The notes beneath the pieces are model-generated. The model was not told the DNA's origin, made no database searches, and saw nothing but the letters and a program-made list of their open reading frames with translations. 64,000 bases of DNA. It comes from Amycolatopsis nivea. Lineage in GTDB: Bacteria > Actinomycetota > Actinomycetes > Mycobacteriales > Pseudonocardiaceae. The position numbers and the translations under genes are program-made. Positions 1-7,933 of the stretch are shown here, one piece after another. Each line of letters begins with the position of its first letter. Position 1 is the first letter of the stretch. The stretch is from positions 1 through 64,000 of the forward strand of contig NZ_SDLT01000009.1 of the NCBI RefSeq assembly GCF_004522235.1. Direction: 5' to 3'.

Positions 1-51
1 AACAGAGACTCGGTGGATCCAGGTCTGATTCCCTCAAGGAGTCCTTCACGG
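1..51. repeat. Partial intergenic palindromic repeat (GTGAAGG family), cut by window start
   Basis: The stretch ends in GATTCCCTCAAGGAGTCCTTCACGG-like sequence (about positions 27-51), the right half of the palindromic family also seen at 11069-11115, 38249-38297, 38312-38362 and 63005-63047. The left half would be before base 1 or has degraded. It lies just beyond the 3' end of the TetR gene, as most copies lie at gene ends. Confidence 0.55.
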
Positions 52-79
52 ACGACAAACCCGGCCCGCGACCAATCGC

Positions 80-796
80 CTAGCGACGCGCCAAACCGTC
101 GATCATCACTTCGAGCGTGAAGTCGAACCGGTCATGGCCCTCACCCGCCGTCAACTCGACGGCATGGCTTGCGGTGTAAGGAAAATCCTCCGCGGGCAGC
201 GAAGCGAGCCGCCGCTGCATCTCGTCCCGTCCGACGACCCACACGGCGTCCTTCTCCGCCACCCGCCGGCGCACGATCGAGGTCTCGAGGCAGTAGGCGG
301 CCACGTAGAGCAGCAGGGAATCCACGCCCCACGCCGCGGCCTGCGCTGGGACGCCCCCGTTCAGAAGGATCGCCAGCATCCCTTCATTGAGCCGCGCGGT
401 GTCGAGGTCGGTGGGTGCCACCGCGAACGCAGCACCGGAGATCCCGGGATAGGCCAGGTAGAGATCGCGCAGCTGGACGCACACGTCGCGGATATGCTCA
501 CGCCAGTTCGCGGCTTCCGGCTCCGGCAGGACAATTCTCGTGCACAGCCGCGCGATGAGCAGCTCGTCGAGGTCGGTCTTGTTGACGACGTGCGCGTAAA
601 GCGAGGCGGGACCGGTGTTCAGCGCGTCGGCCACGCGGCGCATGGACAACGCCTCGTACCCCTCGGTGGCGATGATCTCCAACGCGGCGTCGACAACCTG
701 CTCGACAGTGATCGGCACCGTGCGCCGCCGGGGTTTCGTGCTGGTTCCGGGTTTCGGTGGCTGATGCCGTGCCGCGCGCCGTTCCTTGGGGTCCAC
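80..796 (-). CDS. TetR/AcrR family transcriptional regulator with C-terminal TetR_C-like domain
   Basis: 238 aa, GTG start. After a basic N-terminal tail the TetR helix-turn-helix occupies about residues 28-75 (VVDAALEIIATEGYEALSMR ... ASLYAHVVNK). The rest is the helical ligand-binding domain, of the TetR_C type. The family are dimeric repressors released by small molecules. It is divergent from the PadR gene starting at 886; the 89-bp gap holds a strong palindrome (855-877), so one of the two regulators probably controls both directions. The effector cannot be read from the sequence. Confidence 0.9.
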   Translation of the reverse strand: MDPKERRAARHQPPKPGTSTKPRRRTVPITVEQVVDAALEIIATEGYEALSMRRVADALNTGPASLYAHVVNKTDLDELLIARLCTRIVLPEPEAANWREHIRDVCVQLRDLYLAYPGISGAAFAVAPTDLDTARLNEGMLAILLNGGVPAQAAAWGVDSLLLYVAAYCLETSIVRRRVAEKDAVWVVGRDEMQRRLASLPAEDFPYTASHAVELTAGEGHDRFDFTLEVMIDGLARR

Positions 797-854
797 GGGT
801 GCACCTTATCCCGGAGCGTTCGTTCGCCGAACACTGTTCGCCTGACCTGCTCGC

Positions 855-877
855 CATATGCAGATCATCGGTATATG
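855..877. promoter_or_regulatory. Palindromic operator in the TetR/PadR divergent promoter
   Basis: A 23-bp palindrome with arms starting CATAT and ending ATATG and core GATCATC: 9 of 11 base pairs are symmetric. It ends 8 bp upstream of the PadR start codon. Its ATAT ends and spacing resemble known PadR-family operators, so PadR autoregulation is the first guess; TetR binding is the alternative. No protein-binding evidence exists in the sequence itself. Confidence 0.55.
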
Positions 878-885
878 CTCGCGTC

Positions 886-1224
886 ATGAGCGACTCAGCC
901 CTGCGCGAGCCGACCTTCCTGGTCCTCACCGCGCTAGCCGCCCAGCCGCAGCATGGCTACGGCGTGCTGCGCGATGTCGAAACGATCTCCGACGGCCAGG
1001 TCAAGCTGCGGGCTGGCACGTTGTACGCCGCACTGGACCGGCTTCACGCGGAGGGCTGGGTGGAAGTGGATCGCGAGGAAGTCGTGGACAGCAGGCTGCG
1101 CCGCTACTACCGCCTGACCGAACCGGGCGCCGCGCGGCTGGCCGCGGAAGTCCAGCGACGGCAACGTCACACGACTGCTGCCGAACAACGGCTTCAGCTC
1201 CGCAGCGCAGGAGGACTGGCGTGA
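886..1224 (+). CDS. PadR family transcriptional regulator
   Basis: 112 aa. ATG 886 is chosen because the protein then begins with the usual PadR N-terminus (LREPTFLVLTALAAQPQHGY), followed by the winged helix (LRAGTLYAALDRLHAEGWV) and the wing (RRYYRLTEPGAARLAAEV). PadR proteins are dimeric repressors. The stop overlaps the GTG start of the membrane protein gene by 4 nt, so the two are translationally coupled. This PadR-plus-integral-membrane-protein pairing is common in actinobacteria. An upstream extension to 757 is open but overlaps the palindrome and lacks similarity. Confidence 0.9.
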   Translation: MSDSALREPTFLVLTALAAQPQHGYGVLRDVETISDGQVKLRAGTLYAALDRLHAEGWVEVDREEVVDSRLRRYYRLTEPGAARLAAEVQRRQRHTTAAEQRLQLRSAGGLA

Positions 1225-2171
1225 GCGACTTGGAGCGACGCTACCGGTGCCTGCTGGCTTTGTACCCGCGCGCGCACCGAGCCGCGCACGGCGAAGAAAT
1301 GCTGGGAGTACTGCTCGACGGTGCCGAAAACCGAAGCACGCCAGGGGTTGCCGAAACGGTTGACCTCGTCTGGGGCGCCGTCCAGGTCCACTGGCGACAT
1401 GCTTTGCGCGGGCACTCCCGGCGGGACACGTTGGCGATAGTCAGCCTGCTGGCACCGGTGCTGTTGCTGACCGGAGCCGCCTCCACCGTGCGCGAGATCC
1501 GGAGCGTGGCCCAGCTGGACGGGTGGCCGCTGCGGATGTGGCTGGGAGCGCTCGCCGACGTCCCGGTGTGGTCGGCTTGGCTCGCCGCCGTCGCGCTCGG
1601 TGTGTGGGGAATGCGTCGTGCCTCGGTGATCCTCGCGTGGGTGGCTAATGCCGCCTTGATCACCGTCACAATCCTCGACCCCGCCCGGCATTGGTCGGTG
1701 GACGTGACTGCGGGCTGGGTGCTGCTCAGCGTTTTCGCAGCCCTCGCGATGACTGCGTCACCGGGGCCGCGCCATGGCTTGGCTTTACTGGGCCGCCTGC
1801 GACTGTCCATCCTCGTCGGCACGGTCGTTGTGCTGCTTGCGCTCACGACAACCGCTCGCGGCATGCATCTGCCGCTCGCCCAACTGGTGCAACTAGTGGT
1901 GCTCGTGGTCGGTGTCTTCGCCTCTTGCCACCTCCGCACCCGCAGCGGGCGTCGTGCCGCTTTGGTCCTTCTTGCGCCGCTTGTCGTGGTACCGGTCGTG
2001 GCGCGGGTGCTCGGATACCTGGACGTTTACGCGGTTCTGCCGCTCGTCCTTTACGCCACACCGGTAGTCGTCACCTTCGGATTCGGCGTCCTGCTTCATC
2101 GTTTCGACCGGAATTCCCGCGCGGCTGCTCCGGATTCCGCGATTCCGCCCTCCCCGCCCCGGCCGTTGTGA
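1221..2171 (+). CDS. Hypothetical integral membrane protein coupled to PadR
   Basis: 316 aa from the GTG that overlaps the PadR stop. The first about 65 residues are soluble (LERRYRCLLALYPRAHRAAH, then GEEMLGVLLDG), resembling the short prefix domain found before permease-like proteins that accompany PadR regulators. About eight hydrophobic segments follow (for example near residues 73-91, 110-128 and 190-210 onward). No catalytic motif is seen. It is probably the PadR target; its function is unknown. Confidence 0.75.
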   Translation: MSDLERRYRCLLALYPRAHRAAHGEEMLGVLLDGAENRSTPGVAETVDLVWGAVQVHWRHALRGHSRRDTLAIVSLLAPVLLLTGAASTVREIRSVAQLDGWPLRMWLGALADVPVWSAWLAAVALGVWGMRRASVILAWVANAALITVTILDPARHWSVDVTAGWVLLSVFAALAMTASPGPRHGLALLGRLRLSILVGTVVVLLALTTTARGMHLPLAQLVQLVVLVVGVFASCHLRTRSGRRAALVLLAPLVVVPVVARVLGYLDVYAVLPLVLYATPVVVTFGFGVLLHRFDRNSRAAAPDSAIPPSPPRPL

Positions 2172-2220
2172 TTGACTGACCGGCAGGAAGCGATCGCGGG
2201 TCCGAAGGGGTACCGAGGCC

Positions 2221-2559
2221 ATGACGCAGTGGGTCAGCATGCCGGTCGGCGGCGGCGACGCCATTCTTTTCGAAACCGATGCCGATGCCGGCGTGAGCCG
2301 GGCCGCCAGGGGGAACCAGCCGGTCGGCCGGGGTCCGTCGATCGAGCAGGCGTCCGAGTCGGTCCAGGAAGCGCTCCAGCGGATCCGGCCCGCGGCCGAG
2401 GCCGTGCTCGCCGAGTTCCGGGCGATGGAGCAGCGGCCGTCCAAGATCAGCCTGCAGTTCGGCATCAAGGTCACCGGCGAGGCGAACCTCGCGATCGCCA
2501 AAACCGCGGGCGAAGCGAATTTCACGGTCAGCATGGAGTGGACCGCGCCGTCGTCATGA
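2221..2559 (+). CDS. Trypco1-like (CU044_2847 family) protein, partner of a trypsin-STAND NTPase
   Basis: 112 aa. The ending SKISLQFGIKVTGEANLAIA ... GEANFTVSMEW is the hallmark of the trypsin-co-occurring domain 1 (Trypco1) family: a short beta-rich domain of about 100 aa normally encoded next to trypsin-fold protease/STAND proteins. The stop overlaps the ATG of the giant protease gene by 4 nt, so both are co-translated. Trypco proteins have been proposed from comparative genomics to be adaptor or sensor parts of NTP-dependent conflict systems; biochemistry is lacking. A GAGG motif lies just before the ATG. Confidence 0.85.
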   Translation: MTQWVSMPVGGGDAILFETDADAGVSRAARGNQPVGRGPSIEQASESVQEALQRIRPAAEAVLAEFRAMEQRPSKISLQFGIKVTGEANLAIAKTAGEANFTVSMEWTAPSS

Positions 2560-5500
2560 GCGCTGATCCGCTCGCCGCGGCCGTCGTCCGGATCAGCGGG
2601 GCGGCCGGGGTCGCCGGGGCCGGGTTCCTGGTGGCTCCCGGCCGGGTCGCCACGTGTGCGCACGTGGTGGCCGCGGCGCTCGGCGAACTCGGGGACACCG
2701 AGCGCCCGGACGGGCTCGTTCAGGTCGAGTTTCCCCTGCTGGCGACGGGTTCCCCGATTCCCGCGCGCGTGGTCGACTGGCAGCCGGACAGCGGCGACGG
2801 GGCGGGCGACGTCGCGGTGCTCCAGCTGGAAGAGCCCGCCCCGCTCGGCGCGCTGCCCGCTCCTTCGCGGATCACCGACGACGTCCGCGGGCATTCGTTC
2901 CGCACGTTCGGGTTCCCGTTCGACCAGGACGCCGGCATCTGGATCGAGGGCAGGCTGCTCGGCGCGCAGGGCACCGGCCGGATCCAGATCGAGACCGACG
3001 CGCGGCAGTGGCGCATCGAGCCCGGGTTCAGCGGTGCGCCGGTGTGGGACGACGCCGCGAACGGCGTCGTCGGCATGGTCGTCACCCGGGCCAACCGCCA
3101 CGACACCACCGCGCACCTCATCCCCACCACCGCGCTCGGCGACACCTGGACCGTCGCGGCGGAAAACCCTTACCGCGGACTGAAACCCCTCGAAGAACGA
3201 GACGCCGCGCTGTTCCACGGCCGCGACGCCGAACTGGCCGAGCTGACCGAACAAGCCGCCCGGCAAGACCTCGTCGTCGTGGCCGGACCGTCCGGTTCGG
3301 GCAAGTCGTCGCTGGTCCGCGCCGGTCTGCTGCCCCGCCTCCGCGCCGCGGGCGCGCGGGTGCTCGACATCCGCCCGGACACCGGGATCGAACCGGTCAC
3401 CATGTTCGCCGCCGCGATCGGGCAGCCGGTCGAAGACCCGGCGGCAGCGGCGAACGCGCTCGTCTCCGACGGTGCCGCGGTGGTTTTCGTGGACCAGTTC
3501 GAGGAGATCGTCGTCGCGGACCGCGAGGGCGCGCGCCGGTTGCTCGAACTGCTCACCCGGATGATCGCGTCGCAACGACGGGAACCGGGCGAACCGGCCC
3601 CGCTGCGGGTCGTGCTCACCTTGCGCGCCCGGTCGCTCGACTCGCTCATCACCCGCGAAACCGCGGACCGGCTCAACAAGGCTGTCCGCTTCCTGCAGCC
3701 GATGTCCCGCGACGAGTTGTCCGAGGCGATCACCGGACCGGCCGCCGAGGTCGGCGGCCTCGCCTTCGAATCCGGCCTGGTGCCGCGCATCCTCGACGAC
3801 GCGATGGACCAGCCCGGCACGCTGCCGCTGGTTTCCCTGGTGCTGGAACGGCTTTGGCAGCAACGGCACGGCGGCTGGCTCACCCACGCGGCTTACGAAA
3901 AGCTCGGCCGGGTGCCCGGCGCGCTGGGCCAGGCCGCCGACGAAGCGCTCGAAGCCCTTCGTCCGTCCGAAAAGGACGCTGCGCGCAGGCTGCTCGTGCA
4001 GCTCGCGAGACCGGACGGCGACGCGGGATTCGCCCGGCGTTCGGTCCGGCTCGGCGAACTCGGCCCGGACCTGCGGGACATCGCGCACGAACTCGCCGCC
4101 CGCCGCCTCGTGGTGCTCGACGACGACCAGCGCGCGGACCTCGTCCACCAGGCGTTGATCGACTACTGGCCCCAATTGCGGGACTGGCTCGCCGAAGACC
4201 GGGATTTCCTGTTCTGGCAAGCAGACCTGCGGCAGGACATCGACCAGTGGGAGCAGTCCGACCGGGACCACGGCGGCCTGCTGCGCGGCGCGGCGCTCGC
4301 CACTGCCCGGCAATGGCTCGCCCAGCGCGGGTCGGATATCGCCGCGCCGCACAAGGAATACATCGAGCGCAGCTACGCCGCCGAACGACGCGGCATCCGG
4401 CGCTGGCGCATCGTCACCGCCGTCGCACTCACCTTGGCACTGGCCGCGAGCGTGCTCACCGTCGTGGTACTGCGCAATCAGGCGACCATCAACGACAATC
4501 TGCACACCGCCAACGCGATCCTGCTGGCTCAGGAATCCCTGCGCGACGCGAACGGGCAGGACACGTCGGCATTGCAGATGGCACAGGCGGCGTGGCGGGA
4601 AAACCCGCACAGCAGCGAGGCTTATGGCGCGCTGTTGCAGCAGGAGCTTTATTGGCGGGGGATCGACCGGATCCTTCCGCCGCGGCACATCGCGGCGACG
4701 GACCGGATCGTGTCCACTGCGGACGGTCAGCGCATGATCATCAAATCCGCCGATCCCACAACGCCGGTCACGCTCTGGCAAGGGCTGCCCGGACCCGCGC
4801 CCCAGTCGCGCGCACTCGCCGTCAACCCGACCTCCTCCCTGGAACTGAGCCCGGACGGCAGGCTGCTCGCCGAGTCCGGGAACGAGCCCGGGGTCAAGAT
4901 CTGGGACCTGGACGGCTCCGCCCCGCCGGTCGTCCTCCGGGCCGGCGACGCGACAGCGTTCGAATCCGTGGCGTTCAGCGCGAACGGCCGGTACCTCGTG
5001 GGAGTGCCCAACGAGACCGCCCGGCCCCGCCTCCTCCAGGTCTGGGATCTCCAGACCCGCCACGCGACCTCGACCCCGCTGCCAGCCAGCCTGGCGACGG
5101 GCATGGTGAACACGGTGTACCCGACCGACGACGGACGCCAGGTCGTCCTGTTCGAGCAGCCGAGCGACCCCCGCACCAAGAACCAGGCAGTGGTGCGCGA
5201 CGCCGCGACCGGCGCGCTGATCCGCTCGCTCGGCCAGGGCGTTCTCGTCGGCCACGGCCGGAAGCTCGCCGCCTGCGACGGCGAAACAGTCACCCTCCTG
5301 GACGTTTCCAGCGCCCGGCCGGGACAGCTGGCGAGCGGCGTCGACTGCTCCGGAATGGACCTCGACGTCACCGGACAATTCCTTCTGCTGAACAAATCCG
5401 GAGCAGGACCGCTCGAGGCCGTGCACTGGGCGGACGGAAAGCGGTACTTGTTCGCCGATCCCTCGGTGACGGTCAACTGGGCAACCGCGCACACCTCGCC

Positions 5501-6545
5501 GGCCCCGGTCCTCCTCCCCGCCCCGGACGGCCGGTTGACCGCGCTGACCGTGCGGAACGGGTCGATGCAGCTCAGCACCGTGCCCACGACGGACGCCAAA
5601 CCCGCCAACGCCACCTCGTGGAACCCGTCCGCCCGGTCGCCGGACGGCCGGCGCTGGGCAGCCCGCACCGAGGCCGGAGAACTCGCTCTCCTGGACGCGC
5701 ATCAGCAGGTGCTGAAGCAGGTCTCAGTGCCCGCGCCGACCGCGCTTTCCTTTGACCCGAGCGGAAAACACGTCCTTGCCGTCAGCGAGGACGGCACGCT
5801 GCGGACCTACCGGGCGGACGACCTCGTCCTCGAACACGAAGCGCCGCTTCCCGGCGACCCGGACCCGAACGACGACGGCACGATCATCGCCGTCCCAGGA
5901 CAGAGCGTGGTCGTCCTGCACGCGAAAACGGTCACGTTCTGGGACCCGGCCACCGGGCAGCAGACCGCGGCGCCGCTGCCGCTGACCACGCAAGCCGATG
6001 TCGCCAAGGCGAAGGCGAGACCAGGACATCCCGGGCAGATCTTCGTCTACGGCGGGCACACGGCCGCGGTGTGGGATCTCCCGGGACGGAAAGCGATCGA
6101 GACGTTCCGCTCGGACTTCTTCCCGGGCGCCCCGGCCATCGACCCCACCGGCTCGTTCGCGGCCATGGTCAACGGGGTGGTCAGCGGCGTGGTCCTGCTC
6201 GACCTCAACGCGAACCGGATGCTGCCGACGATGCCCGCGTCGATGAACACCCTGTACGGCATCGACGGCGACTACCTCTTCGGCGAAGCCACCCTGGACT
6301 TCCAGGTGTGGCACTGGCCCGACCACAAGCTGGTCACCGACATCCAACTCGGCGACGGATCGCTCAACCGGGCCGTCGAGAACGGAAACCTGGTGCTCGA
6401 CACCAGGCCGGGCCCGCGGCCGTCGGTCCCGCTCGACGGCGCCGCCTGGATGCGGCACCTGTGCGGCATCAACGACCGGGACTTCACCCCGGCCGAGAAA
6501 ACCCTTCTGCCCGCAGGTGCGGAGCAAAGCAGGCCGTGCGCGTAA
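2556..6545 (+). CDS. Trypsin-like protease - nSTAND1 NTPase - transmembrane - WD40-like repeat protein
   Basis: 1329 aa. Residues about 10-195 form a trypsin-fold protease with a complete triad: H36 (VATCAHVV), D85 (GDVAVLQL), S159 (GFSGAPVWD). A STAND NTPase of the nSTAND1 type follows (from NPYRGLKPLEERD, about 204), with Walker A GPSGSGKSS (244-252, K250) and Walker B VVFVDQFEEI (D313). A hydrophobic helix at about 619-639 is probably membrane-spanning. The C-terminal half (about 690-1329) holds degenerate WD-type blades (KIWDLDG, QVWDLQT, AVWDLPG). Known family logic: the repeats sense, the STAND core oligomerises, the protease is the effector. It forms an operon with the Trypco1 gene. 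Start fixed by the ATGA overlap. Confidence 0.9.
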   Translation: MSADPLAAAVVRISGAAGVAGAGFLVAPGRVATCAHVVAAALGELGDTERPDGLVQVEFPLLATGSPIPARVVDWQPDSGDGAGDVAVLQLEEPAPLGALPAPSRITDDVRGHSFRTFGFPFDQDAGIWIEGRLLGAQGTGRIQIETDARQWRIEPGFSGAPVWDDAANGVVGMVVTRANRHDTTAHLIPTTALGDTWTVAAENPYRGLKPLEERDAALFHGRDAELAELTEQAARQDLVVVAGPSGSGKSSLVRAGLLPRLRAAGARVLDIRPDTGIEPVTMFAAAIGQPVEDPAAAANALVSDGAAVVFVDQFEEIVVADREGARRLLELLTRMIASQRREPGEPAPLRVVLTLRARSLDSLITRETADRLNKAVRFLQPMSRDELSEAITGPAAEVGGLAFESGLVPRILDDAMDQPGTLPLVSLVLERLWQQRHGGWLTHAAYEKLGRVPGALGQAADEALEALRPSEKDAARRLLVQLARPDGDAGFARRSVRLGELGPDLRDIAHELAARRLVVLDDDQRADLVHQALIDYWPQLRDWLAEDRDFLFWQADLRQDIDQWEQSDRDHGGLLRGAALATARQWLAQRGSDIAAPHKEYIERSYAAERRGIRRWRIVTAVALTLALAASVLTVVVLRNQATINDNLHTANAILLAQESLRDANGQDTSALQMAQAAWRENPHSSEAYGALLQQELYWRGIDRILPPRHIAATDRIVSTADGQRMIIKSADPTTPVTLWQGLPGPAPQSRALAVNPTSSLELSPDGRLLAESGNEPGVKIWDLDGSAPPVVLRAGDATAFESVAFSANGRYLVGVPNETARPRLLQVWDLQTRHATSTPLPASLATGMVNTVYPTDDGRQVVLFEQPSDPRTKNQAVVRDAATGALIRSLGQGVLVGHGRKLAACDGETVTLLDVSSARPGQLASGVDCSGMDLDVTGQFLLLNKSGAGPLEAVHWADGKRYLFADPSVTVNWATAHTSPAPVLLPAPDGRLTALTVRNGSMQLSTVPTTDAKPANATSWNPSARSPDGRRWAARTEAGELALLDAHQQVLKQVSVPAPTALSFDPSGKHVLAVSEDGTLRTYRADDLVLEHEAPLPGDPDPNDDGTIIAVPGQSVVVLHAKTVTFWDPATGQQTAAPLPLTTQADVAKAKARPGHPGQIFVYGGHTAAVWDLPGRKAIETFRSDFFPGAPAIDPTGSFAAMVNGVVSGVVLLDLNANRMLPTMPASMNTLYGIDGDYLFGEATLDFQVWHWPDHKLVTDIQLGDGSLNRAVENGNLVLDTRPGPRPSVPLDGAAWMRHLCGINDRDFTPAEKTLLPAGAEQSRPCA

Positions 6546-6596
6546 GACTGCCCTTCCAGCCACTCAACCCCGGCCGTCAGGACACCGCACAGCCGC

Positions 6597-7469
6597 TCAG
6601 AACACCGCGACCGGATTGACCGGCACCCCCGTCAGCCCGAGGATCCGGGGCGGAGCCGCGACGAACAGGAAGCTGTACCGCCCCAGCTCCGCGCACACCG
6701 CGGCCAGTTCGTCGGCGTCCACCGCGTCGATCAACGGCATCCCCAGCCGCGGGAGAGCGACCCCGTGCATCGCGGGAGGCGAGCACACCGGCGGGTAGGC
6801 GTCCGAGAGGTCCCCGGCGTACAGAGACACCCCGCGGTCGTGCATCCACCGCGCCGCGTCGAGGCTCATGCCAGGCATGGGGTTGCCGCGGTACCGGGTC
6901 CGCACCCAGCCGAACCGCGCGACGAGGGCGTCACCCGGTTCGACGTGGACGTTGAACCGTTCCTCCGCGGCCTCGAGGTCCTGTGCGGTGAGCGCGCGGT
7001 CGGCGGGAACCGGACCGTCGGCGCCGAAATCGAGCAGGATTCCCCTGGTCACGATGCCTTCGGCGAACGCCGTGGTCGATCCGTGCACGACGCCGCCCAT
7101 CGTGACGCTCTCGTTCGCCGGGCGGCCCGGATACACCTGGCCGTCCTGCGGGATGTGCGCCAGCGCGTCCAGATGCGTGGACAGCGTGTGGTGGTTCGTC
7201 ACGGTCAGGGCGTCCGCGTACGCGATCGCGGGGCTTCCGGTGTACAGCATCATCTGCTGGACCGGGGATTCCTCGGCGGTCCGCGGCGGGAAGGGACCGC
7301 TCAGCACCGGGGCCGGCCGGATCGGCACCGCCAGGGACACCGAGCGGCCGGTGCGCACCTCGCGCGCGGCTCGTTCGCGGACCTCGTCGGTGATCAGGTT
7401 CAGCGTGCCGAGTTCGTCGTCGGCTCCCCAGCGGCCCCAGTTGCTCGGCAGGTCGTTCCGCTCGCTCAT
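6597..7469 (-). CDS. Cyclase family protein (kynurenine-formamidase-like metal hydrolase)
   Basis: 290 aa. The family's metal motif is visible as HTLSTHLDALAH (variant of HxGTHxDxPxH) at about residues 94-105. The family (PF04199) includes arylformamidases and lyases/cyclases of polyketide or carbamoyl substrates. The N-terminal SNWGRWGADDELGTLNLIT is typical of the longer actinobacterial/proteobacterial subgroup. It lies 21 nt downstream of an HxlR gene on the same strand, likely an operon. The substrate is unknown. Confidence 0.88.
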   Translation of the reverse strand: MSERNDLPSNWGRWGADDELGTLNLITDEVRERAAREVRTGRSVSLAVPIRPAPVLSGPFPPRTAEESPVQQMMLYTGSPAIAYADALTVTNHHTLSTHLDALAHIPQDGQVYPGRPANESVTMGGVVHGSTTAFAEGIVTRGILLDFGADGPVPADRALTAQDLEAAEERFNVHVEPGDALVARFGWVRTRYRGNPMPGMSLDAARWMHDRGVSLYAGDLSDAYPPVCSPPAMHGVALPRLGMPLIDAVDADELAAVCAELGRYSFLFVAAPPRILGLTGVPVNPVAVF

Positions 7470-7490
7470 GGTCGTGATCGTACGGAGAAA

Positions 7491-7847
7491 CTACTGCTGC
7501 TCGACCGCGTACGAGGCGTAGGAACGGCCCCACGCCGCCATTGCGTTCAGCACCTCCTGCGCGTTCTCGCCCAGGTCCGTCAGGCTGTATTCCACCTTCG
7601 GCGGCACCTGCGGGTACACGACGCGGCGAAGCAGACCGTCGGCTTCCAGTTCGCGGAGTTGGCGCGTCAGGACGCGGTCGGTGAGATCTGACAGCAGGCG
7701 CGAGAGTTCCCCGAAGCGCAGCACGCCGTGTTCGGCCAGTGCGTGCAGGATGCTCGGCTTCCACGCGCCGCCCAGCACCATCGTCGTGATCTCGGCGGCG
7801 CAGCTCGTTCGCCACGCTCGTACGGCCTTTTCCGTTTGCGGGCGCAT
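7491..7847 (-). CDS. HxlR family winged-helix transcriptional regulator
   Basis: 118 aa, normal for the family. Typical features: the N-terminal Cys-containing helix (RAWRTSCAAEITTMVLGGAW; this family often senses redox state or aldehydes), the recognition region LTDRVLTRQLRELEADGLLR, the wing VPPKVEYSLTDLG. It is divergent from the MFS gene (7934) with an imperfect inverted repeat between them, and is likely to control both the MFS exporter and the cyclase downstream. Confidence 0.92.
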   Translation of the reverse strand: MRPQTEKAVRAWRTSCAAEITTMVLGGAWKPSILHALAEHGVLRFGELSRLLSDLTDRVLTRQLRELEADGLLRRVVYPQVPPKVEYSLTDLGENAQEVLNAMAAWGRSYASYAVEQQ

Positions 7848-7872
7848 CCGGCCTCCTCACTATCCATTCGGT

Positions 7873-7900
7873 CAGTACTGGACGGCAAAGTCCGTACTTG
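7873..7900. promoter_or_regulatory. Candidate HxlR operator between HxlR and MFS genes
   Basis: Inverted repeat with left half CAGTACTGGAC and right half GTCCGTACTTG around GGCAAA. The halves match except for one inserted base in the left arm. It sits 26 bp from the HxlR start and 34 bp from the MFS ATG, where a shared repressor would bind. Confidence 0.45.
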
Positions 7901-7933
7901 TCGATCGCGGGGGTGTCCGGACAGGATCGTCGC

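Noticed and set aside
1893..5702. Very long open frame opposite the trypsin-STAND gene (1269 codons)
   Set aside because: Low-complexity Arg/Gly-rich translation without any domain; it mirrors the codon bias of the real gene on the + strand.
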